DNA of 64,000 bases, from NCBI GenBank assembly GCA_039619475.1, contig CM077115.1, positions 222,503,291-222,567,290 on the forward strand, in the 5' to 3' direction. The position numbers and the translations under genes are program-made. The notes beneath the pieces are model-generated. The model worked only from the letters and a program-made list of their open reading frames with translations. It made no database searches and was not told the DNA's origin. Positions within the stretch are counted from its first letter, which is position 1. Every line of letters begins with the position of its first letter. Shown piece after piece: positions 1-12,500 of this stretch. Origin of the DNA: Icerya purchasi. Taxonomy: Eukaryota; Arthropoda; Insecta; Hemiptera; Monophlebidae.

Positions 1-201
1 GATCATACTGATCCCCTCTGATCTAGAGTTGCTTTGCTTCTTATCCTTAATATATCTTAGGCACATCGCAAAAGTCTGTTTATTTGTATTTCACACCGAA
101 GTCGTTATTTCAAAAAAAAAAAAAAAAAAAAAATGAAAAACATTTAAAAAAAATTAACAACCCAATAAAATGATGTAAAATATGTGCTTCGTGGTTATAT
201 A
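1..201. other. AT-rich flank, no gene
   Basis: No coding region is seen. A poly-A run of about 20 bases lies near 112-133 and a short AT-rich stretch follows up to the mariner-like element. Confidence 0.6.
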
Positions 202-203
202 TA

Positions 204-1018
204 CAGGGTGTGTCCAGAAAGTCATTAAACATGATTTTTTGTCGCGCCCATCTTGCCTGCAGCACGCTTGAACCGGTTTTAGGCGGAGCTGACTTTCAGC
301 ATCACAGCACACTGCAGTTCAGTCTGTTCCGAGCATCGGTAGCGTCAGAATCGGTAAATTAGTGCACCTCTGTTTGGAGACCTCGTCACGACGCACGATT
401 TCTGATACAATCGAAGAACGTTGGGCGATCAAGCTTTGCACAAAGCCCAATAAAAAAACTGCCGAAACTTACGCAATTCTGAAGCAAGCCTACGGGGAGT
501 CTGCTATGAGTTATGTGCAAGTTACGAGGTGGAATTGTTGAATTCTGACTGCCGAATTAGTGTTCGGTTGTTAGCGAACACCCTGAACATTCCAAAAAGT
601 TCTGTGTTCAGCATTATTAAGGAAGATTTGCACATGCGGAAGGTGTGCGCCAAGCTGGTCGCAAAACTTCTGACGGACGAACACAAAGCCAATCGAGTGC
701 TGATCGCGAGTGAACAGCCACAGCCACCCTATAGTCGCGACCTCTCTCCGCTGGAATTCTTCTTGTTCCGGAGAATAAAAACCCGCGTTCGAAGGACGCC
801 GTTTTGAAAGTATTTAGGTCACCCAAGCGGCTGTGACGAGGTCTCCAAACAGAGGGGCACTAATTCACTGATGCTAACACTACCAATGGTCGGAACAGAC
901 TGAACTGCAATGCGCTGTCAAGCTGAAAGTCAGCTCCGCCTAAAACCGGTTCAAGCGCGCTGCAGGCAAGACGGGTGCGACAAAGAAACATGTTTCATGA
1001 CTTTCTGGACACACCCTG
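204..1018 (+). mobile_element. Non-autonomous mariner-like element with 186-bp terminal inverted repeats
   Basis: The element starts CAGGGTGTGTCCAGAAAGTC and ends with its reverse complement. TA dinucleotides at 202-203 and 1019-1020 are the target duplication expected of the Tc1/mariner superfamily. The inverted ends are long, 204-389 against 833-1018, and about 90% identical by eye. The middle (about 390-830) encodes broken pieces of a mariner transposase: a helix-turn-helix start with the IEERWAIKL and TAETYAIL blocks, a second N-terminal block (SVFSIIKEDLHMRKV, LLTDEHKANR), then a jump to the PPYSRDLSPLEFFLF block. The part carrying the first two catalytic aspartates is missing, and the N-terminal pieces need a frame change. 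It is therefore an internally deleted copy that cannot make active transposase. Confidence 0.9.
529..807 (+). pseudogene. Internally deleted mariner transposase fragment
   Basis: This 92-codon open frame joins the N-terminal DNA-binding region of a mariner transposase directly to the C-terminal block that normally holds the last catalytic aspartate (PPYSRDLSP, then EFFLF). In intact mariners the residue just before FFLF is D, giving the D34D triad; here it is E. About 150 residues of catalytic core are missing between ASEQ and PQPPYS. The upstream part of the same protein lies in another frame at about 400-528. No function is expected. Confidence 0.8.
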
Positions 1019-1020
1019 TA

Positions 1021-1326
1021 TGTATATATATATATATAACATGTTATATACGTGGAAAAACTAAATCGTTAAAGAAAAGCGGTATTTTTTGTATGGAATT
1101 TCTGATAGCGGTGAATGGGTAATGTAGAAATAAATTTGGTAACTCCTGTTTCTCACTAACACAAATGATAACGTTTAACGAATGATACCTGAAAGTAAAA
1201 GGGTCTGAGTAAAAACCTCCATTCGCTACCGCCCGAGCGATGAATGCCCGAAAGAGCTGCCACCACAGGAGAGGTTCAAGAAAAATCCCCACCTGTATAG
1301 TACGCCTGCCTGTGTCCGGCAGAGAA
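1021..1326. other. Short AT-rich spacer, no gene
   Basis: A (TA)n tract at 1020-1046 is followed by about 280 bases without a convincing coding region, up to the T tract that marks the end of the next retroelement. Confidence 0.5.
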
Positions 1327-3300
1327 TTTTTTTTTTTTTTTTTTTTTAAATGGGTTTGTCAATATGGACATTGGCCCAAGAACAACGGAACAGAGGGGAA
1401 AGAGAGACTCAGATTCTTACACGATCAGAGATAGCCGACAGAAAGGAATCAAGAGCTAGAATAACCAAAGGAGAAGGAAGGGAGAGAATGAATGAAGCAC
1501 AGAATGGAGCGGGAATACCGGTTTGTAAGAGAGAGGAATAAATAGAAGCTTGTTCAGTTGAAAGTGATGAACAACTGAACATTATATGATTGGGATCAGA
1601 AATACATTGATCGCCGGGAGGGTGTAATGGACAATAAGGAGAAGGCACGAGAGAATGACGGAACAATGAGAAAGGGAGCAAACTATGCCCAAAACGCAAG
1701 CGGCAAATCGCAGAGAGATTGGAACGGCGCACAGAAGGAAAGTTAATAAACCATGGAAAGCGTGGAAGGGAAGGTTGGATAGACAAGAAAAAGGAGTTCG
1801 GGTTGGAGAATGAGGAGACGTAGGAGTCAGACCACAGTTTGGAATGAGCAGCTGCAGACAGAAAGGTAATATTAGAAGCTGAGAAGGCAGGAAGAAACCT
1901 ACCAAAAGAGGAAAATAATCGAGCGAATGAGTCAACCAACTCATTTCCCTCGATTCCGGAATGGCCAGGAACCAAAGGAAATCCATTTGGATAAAGTGGG
2001 AAAGGAAAAGATGGAACGAATAAGGAGAATGATGCAGTTGGTTGAGTGAAAAGGGAGAGGAGATGTGATAGTCTGCAGCACGCTTTGAGCATCCGACAGG
2101 ATAAGGAGATTGCGAGAAGCCGGTGAAGTTTTGATAAAAAGAAGGGCACGCAGAATAGCAGAAGGCTCAGCATAAAAAATTGAACAAAAAGAGGGAAGTT
2201 TTAAGGATTCGAAGTAATTGAGAGAAGGACAGGAGAAAGCTGCACCAACACCATTGGGTCCCTTGGAGCCATCAGTGAAGATCAAAAAATGGTTGGGAAA
2301 AAATGAGCTAAGATTCTTTTGGAATTCTGATATAATAACGTGACGAAGAAGAGGTTTGGGAGGAACAGGTGAATAAAAACAGTTAATATGATGAAGCAGA
2401 GAGGAAAAATTGAAGGAGGTAGGTATACGGAGAAAACCGTATAAGACGGTCAGCGATAAAAGATAGAATAGGAGTCTTGTTAGCAGAAAAGCGCCAAGAA
2501 CGCAATATGAAGGAGTAAGAAAGAATGAGAGAGCAAGAAGAAATAGACAACCGTTTGATGAGGAAATAGACAACCGTTTGATGAGGAAATAGACAACCGT
2601 TTGATGAGGAAATAGACAACCGTTTGATGAGGAAACGATAACCCAAGAAGGAGCATCGAAAGAAAAGGGGAGGAATGTGACACTCTGCGGGCAGAGCTGG
2701 GATAGGAGTAGACTTTCGGGCTTCAAGGCAGAGGCGGAGACATGTATTTTGGACCCGGTCGAGCTTCGACAGAAGGAATCTAGAAGAATTACCATAAATA
2801 GAGCAGAGCGGATAAAAGATTTGTAAAACATAAGTAGGATCACAGGATCACCTCCCCAGACAGTGTGCGAAAGGGATTTAATGAGAATTAATTCGATTTT
2901 CTGGTATACTACACGAAATTGACGATCGGACAGATACGATTCGACCAGTTGACAGAGTTTACCTACCATTAGCCTGCTCAGTTGGTATTCACGTTCCTGA
3001 TGCCGAACTCTGTCGAATATCTGAGCGACATCATGGAACACCACAGCACCGTATTTCTTTCGTTTAAATGATCTATTGACGTTCGATACAACGCATTTGT
3101 TCAGTCGTAGAGTGCTGTCTTCTGAAATGAAACTGGTGAAATGGAAACTCAGAAGCTCATCCACAACCAGCGGTCATAATCGTTTTAACAGCAATTTCTC
3201 GTAGAGTTTTGAAATTGCGGGTAATAATGATATCGGACTATAAGATGCAATTTCCGGCTTGTCTGACAATTTTAACGGTATAGATTGAACCATCGCAAAA
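1327..3300 (-). mobile_element. 5'-truncated non-LTR retrotransposon remnant (RT plus RNase H), family A copy 1
   Basis: On the minus strand the region encodes pieces of a reverse transcriptase followed by an RNase H domain, and ends in an A tail (T run at 1327-1347 on the + strand). Visible RT blocks are a VRQAGN segment near 3250, AVVFHDVAQIFDRVRH near 3030 (catalytic motif A), VESYLSDRQFRVV near 2930 and a thumb segment starting near 2860 (WGGDPVILLMFYKSFIRSA). The stretch that should carry the catalytic DD box is missing. RNase H follows with IFTDGSKG near 2275, an AEPSAILRA block, LSDAQSV and PGHSGIEGNE near 1950. Several frameshifts are present. The order RT then RNase H is typical of I-group elements. 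Two related copies lie at 26.1-27.9 and 41.8-43.4 kb. Confidence 0.85.
2546..2635. repeat. Four tandem copies of a 23-bp unit
   Basis: The unit gacaaccgtttgatgagg plus aaata occurs at 2546, 2569, 2592 and 2615, identical until the last bases of copy four. It lies inside the non-LTR remnant between the RT thumb and RNase H segments. As 23 is not a multiple of three, successive copies are read in rotating frames, and three units together encode 23 residues without a stop on the minus strand. Confidence 0.95.
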
Positions 3301-3865
3301 TATAGGCACATGTTTTAAACACATTATGCATGCATTGAAAATGTATACGTATTAAACATAACGATGGCTTTCTTCGAAAATTCTTTCAAGACTCTAGCTG
3401 AAATTCCGAAAAAATACTATTAACAACTGGAAAATCCGACAGGTATATCTGATTTACTTGAAAATATCAATCCGTCTAGTACAATTTAAAATAGTACGTA
3501 TTAATTTTTATTTTTGTATAATAAATCGGCGTATTATTCTGCCGGCCGCTTAAATACAAAGGACTTCTCAAAATAGCGATTTATATCATTAACTGTCCGA
3601 TATACCTACAGTTCCATCTAGAATTTTCTTTGCTTTTTATTTCAATAAGTTTTTTCAAAAAATTTCGAAATAATGGCTAACAGTTGGTCTGTAGGAAGTT
3701 ACGTCCTGTGACAGTTTGCCTAATTTACTATAGTGACGAATGATCAACCAGTACGCAGGATTGCGTTTAGTATATGCGCAATTAAGGTAATGTCTGTTGT
3801 CGATAGATAAGGCCTAGTTAGTGAACGGGAATAATTAAGAAAATCGGATAGTCAAGCGAGAAAAC
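3301..3865. other. AT-rich intergenic stretch
   Basis: No coding region, inverted repeat or retroelement domain could be recognised here. Confidence 0.4.
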
Positions 3866-4400
3866 AATCTCCAGTACGCGCTGGGTCGCAAAAAAAAAAA
3901 AAAAAAAAAAAAATCGGATGCGGTAATAAAAAAAAAATATCAAAACAAACGTATGAATGTTACCAACATAAGCAATTAACACGCGGCGTTGAAACATCCG
4001 AAGATCTCAAAAACAAAAAAAAGAAGAAAAAAAATGTACAGTTCTGTTCAAGCGGATATCAAACGACGCAACTAATCTCAGCGAATCCTCGAATAAAGAC
4101 AATAATCGAACCGCTGCAGCTAATTACAATAAGAATTTAAATGGAAAAAGTATTGGCACACTTTATCGTGATAATAAAAAATAGAACGAAAACTGCCAAG
4201 TTTTTCCGTACATCTACCCGACCAAAACACACACAAAGACCACCAGCATTCGATACACGCAACATTTTCAACTACCGGTTGAAGACTAAAAGCCATGCCG
4301 TCTAAACAAAGACCGACGCCATCCCTTAAAAAAAAATGGCTACCCACTTATAGGGGCACGAGTATACGAACGAACTTAATTTATGAAACAATATACATAC
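3866..4400. repeat. Dispersed repeat, copy 1 (second copy near 41 kb)
   Basis: The segment 4197-4335 matches 41090-41265 at intermediate identity: both read a catctac-cgaccaaaac type block, then acacacaaag, then catgccgtctaaacaaa, then a ga-cgacgccatccctta type block. The upstream part (a gcgctgggtcgca or gcgccgggtcaca phrase followed by an A-rich tract) is also shared, at 3880 and 40950. I cannot assign it to a known element. The A-rich tract at 3889-3913 leaves open a retroposed origin. Confidence 0.7.
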
Positions 4401-7400
4401 ATATTATACCTAAAAAAAAAAATGTAAAATAATTCCTATTTAACCGAGAAAAGCAAGCGGGTAATTACTTACACTAAAGAAAAAAATAAACCTAAATTAA
4501 GAAGAAGGCCACAAAGAAAATACAATCGGTGAAATAAGGTTAAAAGCGGGAAGCTGTAGCAAAATAGTCAGCGAAAAGTCTTTGCAAAAAATTAACGGCG
4601 AGAAAACAAAGAGTCCCCCCCCCTCTTTGAGATGGGTGAAATGCTCCCATTCCGGAATTTTAAAATTAACTCACGTTAACGTTTTCGAAGTATTTAAAAA
4701 AAGTTTGGCCATATTAGAAAAATATCTTTATGGAAAAAATCAAGTTCATATGACGTGTTAGGAGTATTATGTGCGAATTTTTTTAAGTCCATAATATGCA
4801 GTTTGTCCACTATTAAAACACTTCCAAAGTATTTGAAATGCAAAAAGCTTGTTTATTAAAAGGGCTGCAAGTATTTTTGTTTTTTTTTATCACCTATTTT
4901 TTTATAGCAAATACAATCGTTTAATGAAAACATTGCATTTCGGTTGAGGTCCTCACAAAAAATTTAAAAAAAAAAAAAAGATTTTTTAGATGTTTTTATA
5001 GTTTTTGGTATTTGTGTAGTAAAACTGATAAGACCATCACATTTTCTAGAAAAAAATACGCTAAAAACATGTATAACACTTTTAGAAATAATGTTGGATC
5101 ACATCGTTGGAAAATTTAACAAATAAAATAATTTCAAACAAGTCGTCGACCTAGCTCATAGTATACGTTCGAAAATTTCGAACTCAATCGTGTAACGACT
5201 GCGCAAAGCCGTAAGAAATGCATTTAAAATGTATCGTTCGGGAAATTCGAACATGAAAATTTCCGGTCAAAAGCGTTAATAATGTAATGTAAGATAGAAT
5301 CATCATTTGAAGTGTCATCGATTATTAAGGATACATACATAAACGACATATAGTTGAGCAAAAATAATCTGAAATTAATACACGCAATTTGATTTAATTG
5401 TGCTTCTAGTGCAGAGTAGAAGTAGTTTTCAGTTACCACGATTTTCTTTAAATCATTTACTATTCTGAAGTCTTAGCTTCAATTTAAATTCGTTAATTAA
5501 AAGTAATTTTAATCTCCCGAAATATGAAAAGTAGATAATATGAATATTATGTTGCGTAATGATCAATAAAAATGATAGCTGGTTAACCTTAATGTATTTA
5601 TAAAAAAAAAAAACAAAACATATTTCACGATTTTGTATTGAAACTAGAGAGAATGGAAAAGTAAAAGACATTGAAAATTTTAAATAAATGCGTAGTAATC
5701 CCGAGACTAAAACAATCACTGTTTATGGTCCGTGAAGAATAATTCTAGACATGACTGCTGCTGCACTTTCTAGTGATAACGATCTTCAATGCAGGTGTAA
5801 AAAAAAGTTTCCAAAACAAAATCATGAAATATGTTCTTTTAATACGTTCGATCTAAGCAGTAAGAATGATTAATTGTAATTTTGTTTACTAGAATAAACG
5901 ATAATAAGAGCGATGGGCACTTACGCAACGGGCAAAATTAACCATATGAGACCCGCAACTTATTTATTTTAAAAAAAAAAAAAAAATACATTAATTTAAC
6001 CAGCTACCATTTTAATTAATCATCATACGACATAATATTGTGTGTGTTCCGCATTGAATCTGGTTAATAATTCGCGTTTTCAAAATTACTGAAAATTGAA
6101 AGAAAAATTTACCGTTTGTATTATTACAATTTCAGAAAAAAACTCGATACTTCCTAATTTGTTAATGGGCTCGCGAATAGTGCATAAATATTTTGCTACT
6201 AGAATATCGATACTTTTCGACTTTTAGTTTCCCCTTATACGGTCATCATAGATAATTTTTAACATTAATCCGCTATTATTAATCTTGATAAATAGGAAAA
6301 AATGAAAAATAGCCCGAAACGCACGTACTGCTATTTTATTATTGGCTTTGTCTCCGATGACGGACCGTGTAAATGTGTTCGAAACGTAAGTGCGTTTGTA
6401 ATTGCAATTTTCTAGTAATGCAGACTGCTAAAAGTACGTATAAAAAATTTTTAAATTTTTCGATTTTTCGCATACTATTATTACGACCGTTAAAGATTTT
6501 TAATTTTCACCGCTTCGCTTGTTTTTTAACAGAAAACCTCCCATACTTCCTGATCTATGTTTTGTTCGGTTTTCGAAACATACCGTTTCAAGCTATTTCA
6601 CGTCTTCCCGCTACTAGCGGTAACTCTATGAAATAATTAGCGACATTTTCAGACCAAAGTTAGTCCCGTATTCCTTGGAAGAGGCTTCTTTTATATAATT
6701 CTCGGCCGATCTTCCAGATTATTCTATTTAAATAACGATGAAAGAATATTAATCAGTCATATGAAACACGATGATTTTTTACAGAGAATTCTAAGTACTT
6801 CGGAAACAGTTATTTTGGAAAAATATCTGACCGGGCCTGGACTGCATACGCAGCTGATGACGAACGCTATACCGAACGAGCGGTCCGATTTTAATTGATT
6901 TTCTTCTAACTATAAAGACACCGTTATCGTTCGTGCTATAAGTCGTTTCTAATAATAACGATGTTCACGCTGATAGCAAACAATGAATGTACGCGACGCG
7001 TTCCTTATCACAGGTAGAGCTCCCGGCGTATTCGGTTCTTTAACCTTTCGACTGGAAGTCATTCACGTACTGTGATTAATAAGTGAAAAATAACGCTGTT
7101 ATTCGGTACTAAACGGATTAACGTGTGCCGGTGTGCATGTGTAAGTGTCAAGTAATTAACAGGGTTTAAAAGCGCATTCTCTAGCCCCTCCACCGGTTCG
7201 GCGTATCTCTTTTTAAAGGTCAAACTGTCAATAAACTTCCGCGTACCTGGAAATGTGTTGGTTAACTTTTTTATATCGGTCCGCCGTTTGTAGTGTGAGT
7301 TGAATAGATCCGTCTTTCTGGAGGAACGAAGTGCGGGGTAAGATTCTTACCGATAAATTCTTTTATTATAAAACCGAGTCTCGTTTCATCATCTGACCCA

Positions 7401-7470
7401 TTTTTGAACGATCATTTACGATAAATCGAGTACCAAAAGTGAATTGTGTTAAAAACAAACATTTTTCATC
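4401..7470. other. AT-rich region upstream of the odorant-binding protein gene
   Basis: No convincing gene is seen. The short open frames (for example 5224-5439 and 5453-5719 on the minus strand, 6373-6636 on the plus strand) are AT-rich, lack known motifs and look accidental. The part nearest the gene (about 7000-7470) is less AT-rich and presumably holds promoter and 5' UTR. A weak TATA-like string at about 7268-7277 and a possible splice donor (ggggtaaga) near 7335, which would imply a 5' UTR intron, are only suggestions. Confidence 0.45.
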
Positions 7471-9135
7471 ATGTCTGCCAGATCTCCGTTCATTTTGATC
7501 GCTTCGCTCTGTTTCATCGCCTACGTATCATCAGTATCTTATAAAGAATCGGTCGAAAAATGCAAAACGAAATATGGAATCGATGACGGTAAGAATTTTG
7601 ATATTTCATTCGATACAATAGATACAACGATTAAAAATTTGTAAAGCATGTGACAGTGATAAGTGTTTATTTTAAAGCAAAAAGGGAAAATAAAACGGCA
7701 TCTCAAAAAGCTTTAATCAGTACGTATTTTCATTTCATTTTGCGCTAACATAATTGCAAACTAGAGCGAAGAATAAATTACTAAAAGCGCATCTCTAACT
7801 ATAGTATTCGGCATCAGTGGGAGGAGCGGATTTTTTAATTTTTATAGCTCACCACACTACAATAACTTTCTGATCGCAGATTGGCTTAAAAACGAATTTG
7901 ATTATTTTAGATTGCCGGAAGTTGACTCCTTTTTCCTTGGATACGAAGTCACCCGCAGAAATTCAAAATAGAAAACAATAGAAAAAAAAAGAACAAAATA
8001 AACAACACCTTCCGATAACAGATTTTTCGCGAAATTTACTGAATTTCTTTAGTATTCGAGTATTACACCGGGCACCATTTAAATCTTTTTAATTTTAAAT
8101 ATTACCGGTTCTAAAAAGTGCAAGTAGCTACAAATACCGTAGAAAATAAATATAACTACTTAAAGCTTCATCAGTTCTATCGAATTATATTTCCCACTAT
8201 GCTTAAAGTTTACCCCTCTAATAGAACTTCAAATGGTTAATGTTCTCAATAAGAATTTTCTCAGTTTGAGTCTATATAAAAGCCATAGTTGTATTACCAC
8301 TGCTACCGCTGAAAAATACTCTGCAGCAATCATAAAAGCTATACCAACAAACTTGCATTTCATACCTTCGACGATCAAGAGAGTAACATGACGATACTAC
8401 ACGCAGTAGGCGAGTTTAGATCCTTTGCTTTTACCGAAACATTTTTATGACGAGCCATATAGTCATTGGATCGACCACTTATATATAACATATATATATA
8501 TATGTACATGAATTACAACGTAATTCTTAGGCCAGCCCCCATTACAAAGCATGTCCCAATTTTATGGAACGTTTGTAATATTTTAATTTTTAACGACTTC
8601 CAAAAAAAAGAAGGTTATACATTCGTTGTATGTTTTGTTTTTTTTTTTTTATGTTTGTTCGCGCATAACTCATATTTATATAGACCGATTTTACTGATTC
8701 TTTGTCCATTAGAAAGAGTACCATTTAACTTATGTACCATATGATGAGTAATGATGAAAATCAGTGAACATAAATTGAGTACTCGTCAAAAAGCGTAAAC
8801 TTTTTCTTTCTTATTATTTTTCATTAGTATAACAGATGTGGATGACTTAAAATGCTATCAATTTGCAAAATTACCATGGGGAAATGTAGCTTTTTTACCA
8901 ACTTCCAAAAAGGAATTACACGTTGGTACCGTTTTTTTTTTCATTTTTTTTACGTTTCTTCACACATAACTTATATTCATATAGACCGATTTTGAATTAC
9001 GTTGAAAATTTTGTCCATTATATACAAAGTATAGAAAAGAAAGAGACAGAAATGTATGCAAGAGTGGGCAAGGGGCACAGCCCCTTACGAGGCCAAAATG
9101 GCCGAGTATATATACATATACATATATATATATAC

Positions 9136-9180
<45 letters not shown>

Positions 9181-9474
9181 AGGACGTCGCCAGCCGATGA
9201 GCCGAGGGGGGGAAGAAGAGTTGCCAGCCGCCAGGAAGGGGCAATATGATAGAAAGAGGATATGAGTTATAGGAAAAATAAAATTTATAAGTTGTAAAGG
9301 CTTAATATTTTATTAAACAAGAATAAAATCTTAATTAAAACATCATTTTCAGGGGGTTTCTGGCATATTGTTCATGATTACGCGCCTATGAATACTCATC
9401 ATGGCTAGTTGATTAAAAAGTTTCAAGGTTCCAGGGGAGGGTAGCTGCCCTCCTGCCGCTCGCTGGCGACGCCC

Positions 9475-9519
<45 letters not shown>

Positions 9520-12500
9520 AAAACAACTTAAAATATTTCTTTAAAAATGATATCTCCCCTCGTTTTATGAATCGTTCTTAATTTTGTTCACATATGTCTG
9601 TTTATGCACCCATCAGTTCTGAGCATGAAAAAAATTTATTAACATAATAAAATTGTACTCTTTTAATATGCGTTACTTACGTCATGCTGTAGCAAGTACT
9701 GCTTGACTTCGTGCAGAAGATTTGAGTAAATCTGAACTAGAAAGAAGTAATTCTGAATGTACCCAAATGTAGAAGTTTTCAACAACTAGATCTTATAATC
9801 TGACGCGGCAGTAGGTGAAAACAAGTTTTACGGTGTCGATGAAAATTTTTTTTAAATTCCGATAAGTTGTTTTATATTGTAACTCTACGAATCAGAGTTT
9901 TAAAAAATACGAAATTTTTTTTTATTTTATTAGTTTCTTTTTTTTTTTTTGCTGATTTAAAATAAATTTCCTCAGTTTTATAACAAAACGAGAGAACAAT
10001 ATTTACACTTTCCGCTGAGCCGTGTTATTAAACGTCAACAGATTTCTTATCCGTTTCTGTTTTGTTTTTTTTTTATTTTTGAATTATAATTTAAAATTAT
10101 TAAAGACAACTTTTTTGTACACATTTACGCGTGAATATTGGTTTATTTCGTACGGTTTTTATATTTTCGAATTAATGAAATAATTAGAACTTTAAAATTT
10201 CCGAATAGGATGCTAAACACGGTGTGAAATACGCTTATACAAAATCTGACGCGCACATGGTATTTCATCTCCGAGTGGGCGCAAAATTGCTGACTTCTAC
10301 GTGTCAGGTGGGAGAAGTGCATTTATTAACGCGTAATGAGACATTCAATACCCAACTGACTGAAACTGCGAGAGCGCTGACTGTTATTAACGATTTGATC
10401 TCTGATTCTTCTTTTTGTTAATTCTTCCCGATTATCTTTTCTGTTTTATTTCCTTTTCTTAATCGTTTTTACCTGTATTTTGGACTGCCTATATATGTAT
10501 CTACTTTAGTTGCAACTGGTCGGTCAGTTTAAACCGTCGAGCTATAGTGAAAAAATTTAAAACCAGATAAAAACTAAAATACAAAAATTACGCACTAAGG
10601 TAACAATAATTTTCACACTTCCCGACAGTGGAAAATCCAATTTTATTATACTTTTCCGCCTTTTTCCGGTTCTTGATACCCTATGTAGGACCTTATGCCT
10701 GAGTCATTTCAGTTTGAATAAACTTTCGGCCAGTTTCATGGGGATATTAATATACCTGCAAAAAATGAGGGGAAAATCTCTGATCGGAATACATTTTGCG
10801 CTTACAAGAAACTACTACGAAATTAGCGATACAAACTTTATATATTTCCCTGTTAAGCCACTTTAATTAAACATTTAATGTAAATTGTAGACATAAATTG
10901 GACAACTAGCTAGAGAGAAGTGTCGCGTTCCGGATTATGTAGCACAATATAAAGGCCGAGAATATCCTGTACAAAAACCCTTACAACTTGAACTGAATAT
11001 TTTCCTTGTTTAAACATTCGTTTTTCCTCCTATATGCAATCGGACCTTATTATTGATTTATTTATTTAAATTTACGTGCCGTGCACAGCAACTATCGGCT
11101 AGAGGCATGGATAAATATAAATGTATACGTTAAATAAACGAATTACAGAATTTATATTGCATAGCATGGCTTTGCATGGTGCAGAAAATCGATTAGGTTC
11201 GAAAGGATGACGGGGTCATCAGAGAGGATATTAGACAAGGAGGAGGGAAGGTTACTTGTTAATCTGAGGAAATTGAACTGAGGACATTCTGTGAGGATAT
11301 GGAAAACAGAAAGATAAGAGTTACATATGCTGCAGATTGGAGCCGACGTCTTTTGCAGTAGGTAACCCCATGTGTGAGTTGTGTATGTCCAGCCGGAGTC
11401 TGGTAACGATTACATCGTCTTCTCTTCGGCTCAGTTGAGTCTTCCATGGTCGGACATTCCGCTTAATTTGTCGAAGTTTATTTGAACACGGGATGGTCAG
11501 CCATCGTTGGTTCCATAATGGGCTCAAAGCCGAGTTTAGGTAGCGAACGAAGTCTGAAGCTGGTACCGGAGTGTCTGGAACAGGGAGAGTCGCTGCGGCT
11601 CCTTTGGCTGCTCTGTCGGCCAACTCATTTCCAGGAATTCCCTAATGACTTGGAATCCAGAGGAATGATATCGCGCGAAGCGAGAGGCAGATACCTGTAG
11701 TTTGACTATTTCCTTCGCAGTGGGGTGTTAATCGGACCTTATACATCAAAGCACGTCGATTAATATTTAATTCCCTTATCGTGGTTATGGTTTTTATAAA
11801 AATTACTACTTTTTTTTCAAGTTTTCTTAATTTACCAAAAATCCTTTCAACCTAATTTTCTCAAAATCGAATTGTCCCGATACTACATATATTCGTCAAC
11901 CCCGGGGAGTAGACAGCACTGAAGGGCGTATCTGTTTACAACCTCTCCGTACAGAGTTGCGCGCAGAAAGTGAGAGGGAGGGATTTGTGTGAAAAAAAAA
12001 AGAATTATTACCAGAAAGTGCGCAAATATATACATCATAAAGAATGTTCGGTTTCGATTTTTTTAAAGATGAGGTATAATTTCCAGCCGAGATTGAAACG
12101 AAATAAAATATTATAACAAAAAAAATTAAAGAAACGCTTTCAATTTTATTAATACAATAAAAGTAAGAAAAACAATTTTTACGAGTTTAGATTAAATTGG
12201 GATATTTCTTAAAGGATCAAGCTAAACGCGCCGGTCGATATATGAAATGTTATTTTTTATAGTAACGCTTTTATCTCGTTACTTTAAGAAATGTCCCAAT
12301 TTAATCTTATTATTTTCCTTATTTTTTTTTTTATTGCATTACTTTACATTTTTTCATATTACTTTAATTTCGAAATTTTCAATTATTTATCGTGGACGGA
12401 TCCGAAAACGAAAAAACAAATAAGAAAGTAAAAGAGAATGAAACTTTTTCGTATAACGATTTCGGTTTTAAATATCACGTGATTTGCTCAATAGTCAGAA

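Noticed and set aside
2542..2640. Four regular repeats resembling a short CRISPR-like array
   Set aside because: The units are directly adjacent with no spacers, and the context is an insect retroelement.
1409..3164. Long minus-strand frames (254 and 407 codons) as host genes
   Set aside because: They contain RT and RNase H motifs in broken order and end at an A tail, so they are retrotransposon remnants.
9056..9265. Open frames on both strands rich in repeated YI residues
   Set aside because: They are translations of (TA)n microsatellite DNA. The same holds for frames near 17571-17819, 18846-18890 and 19678-19866.
10224..10421. 65-codon frame in a less AT-rich patch of intron 1
   Set aside because: No motif and no splice fit. 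It could be part of an unrecognised repeat but cannot be supported as coding.
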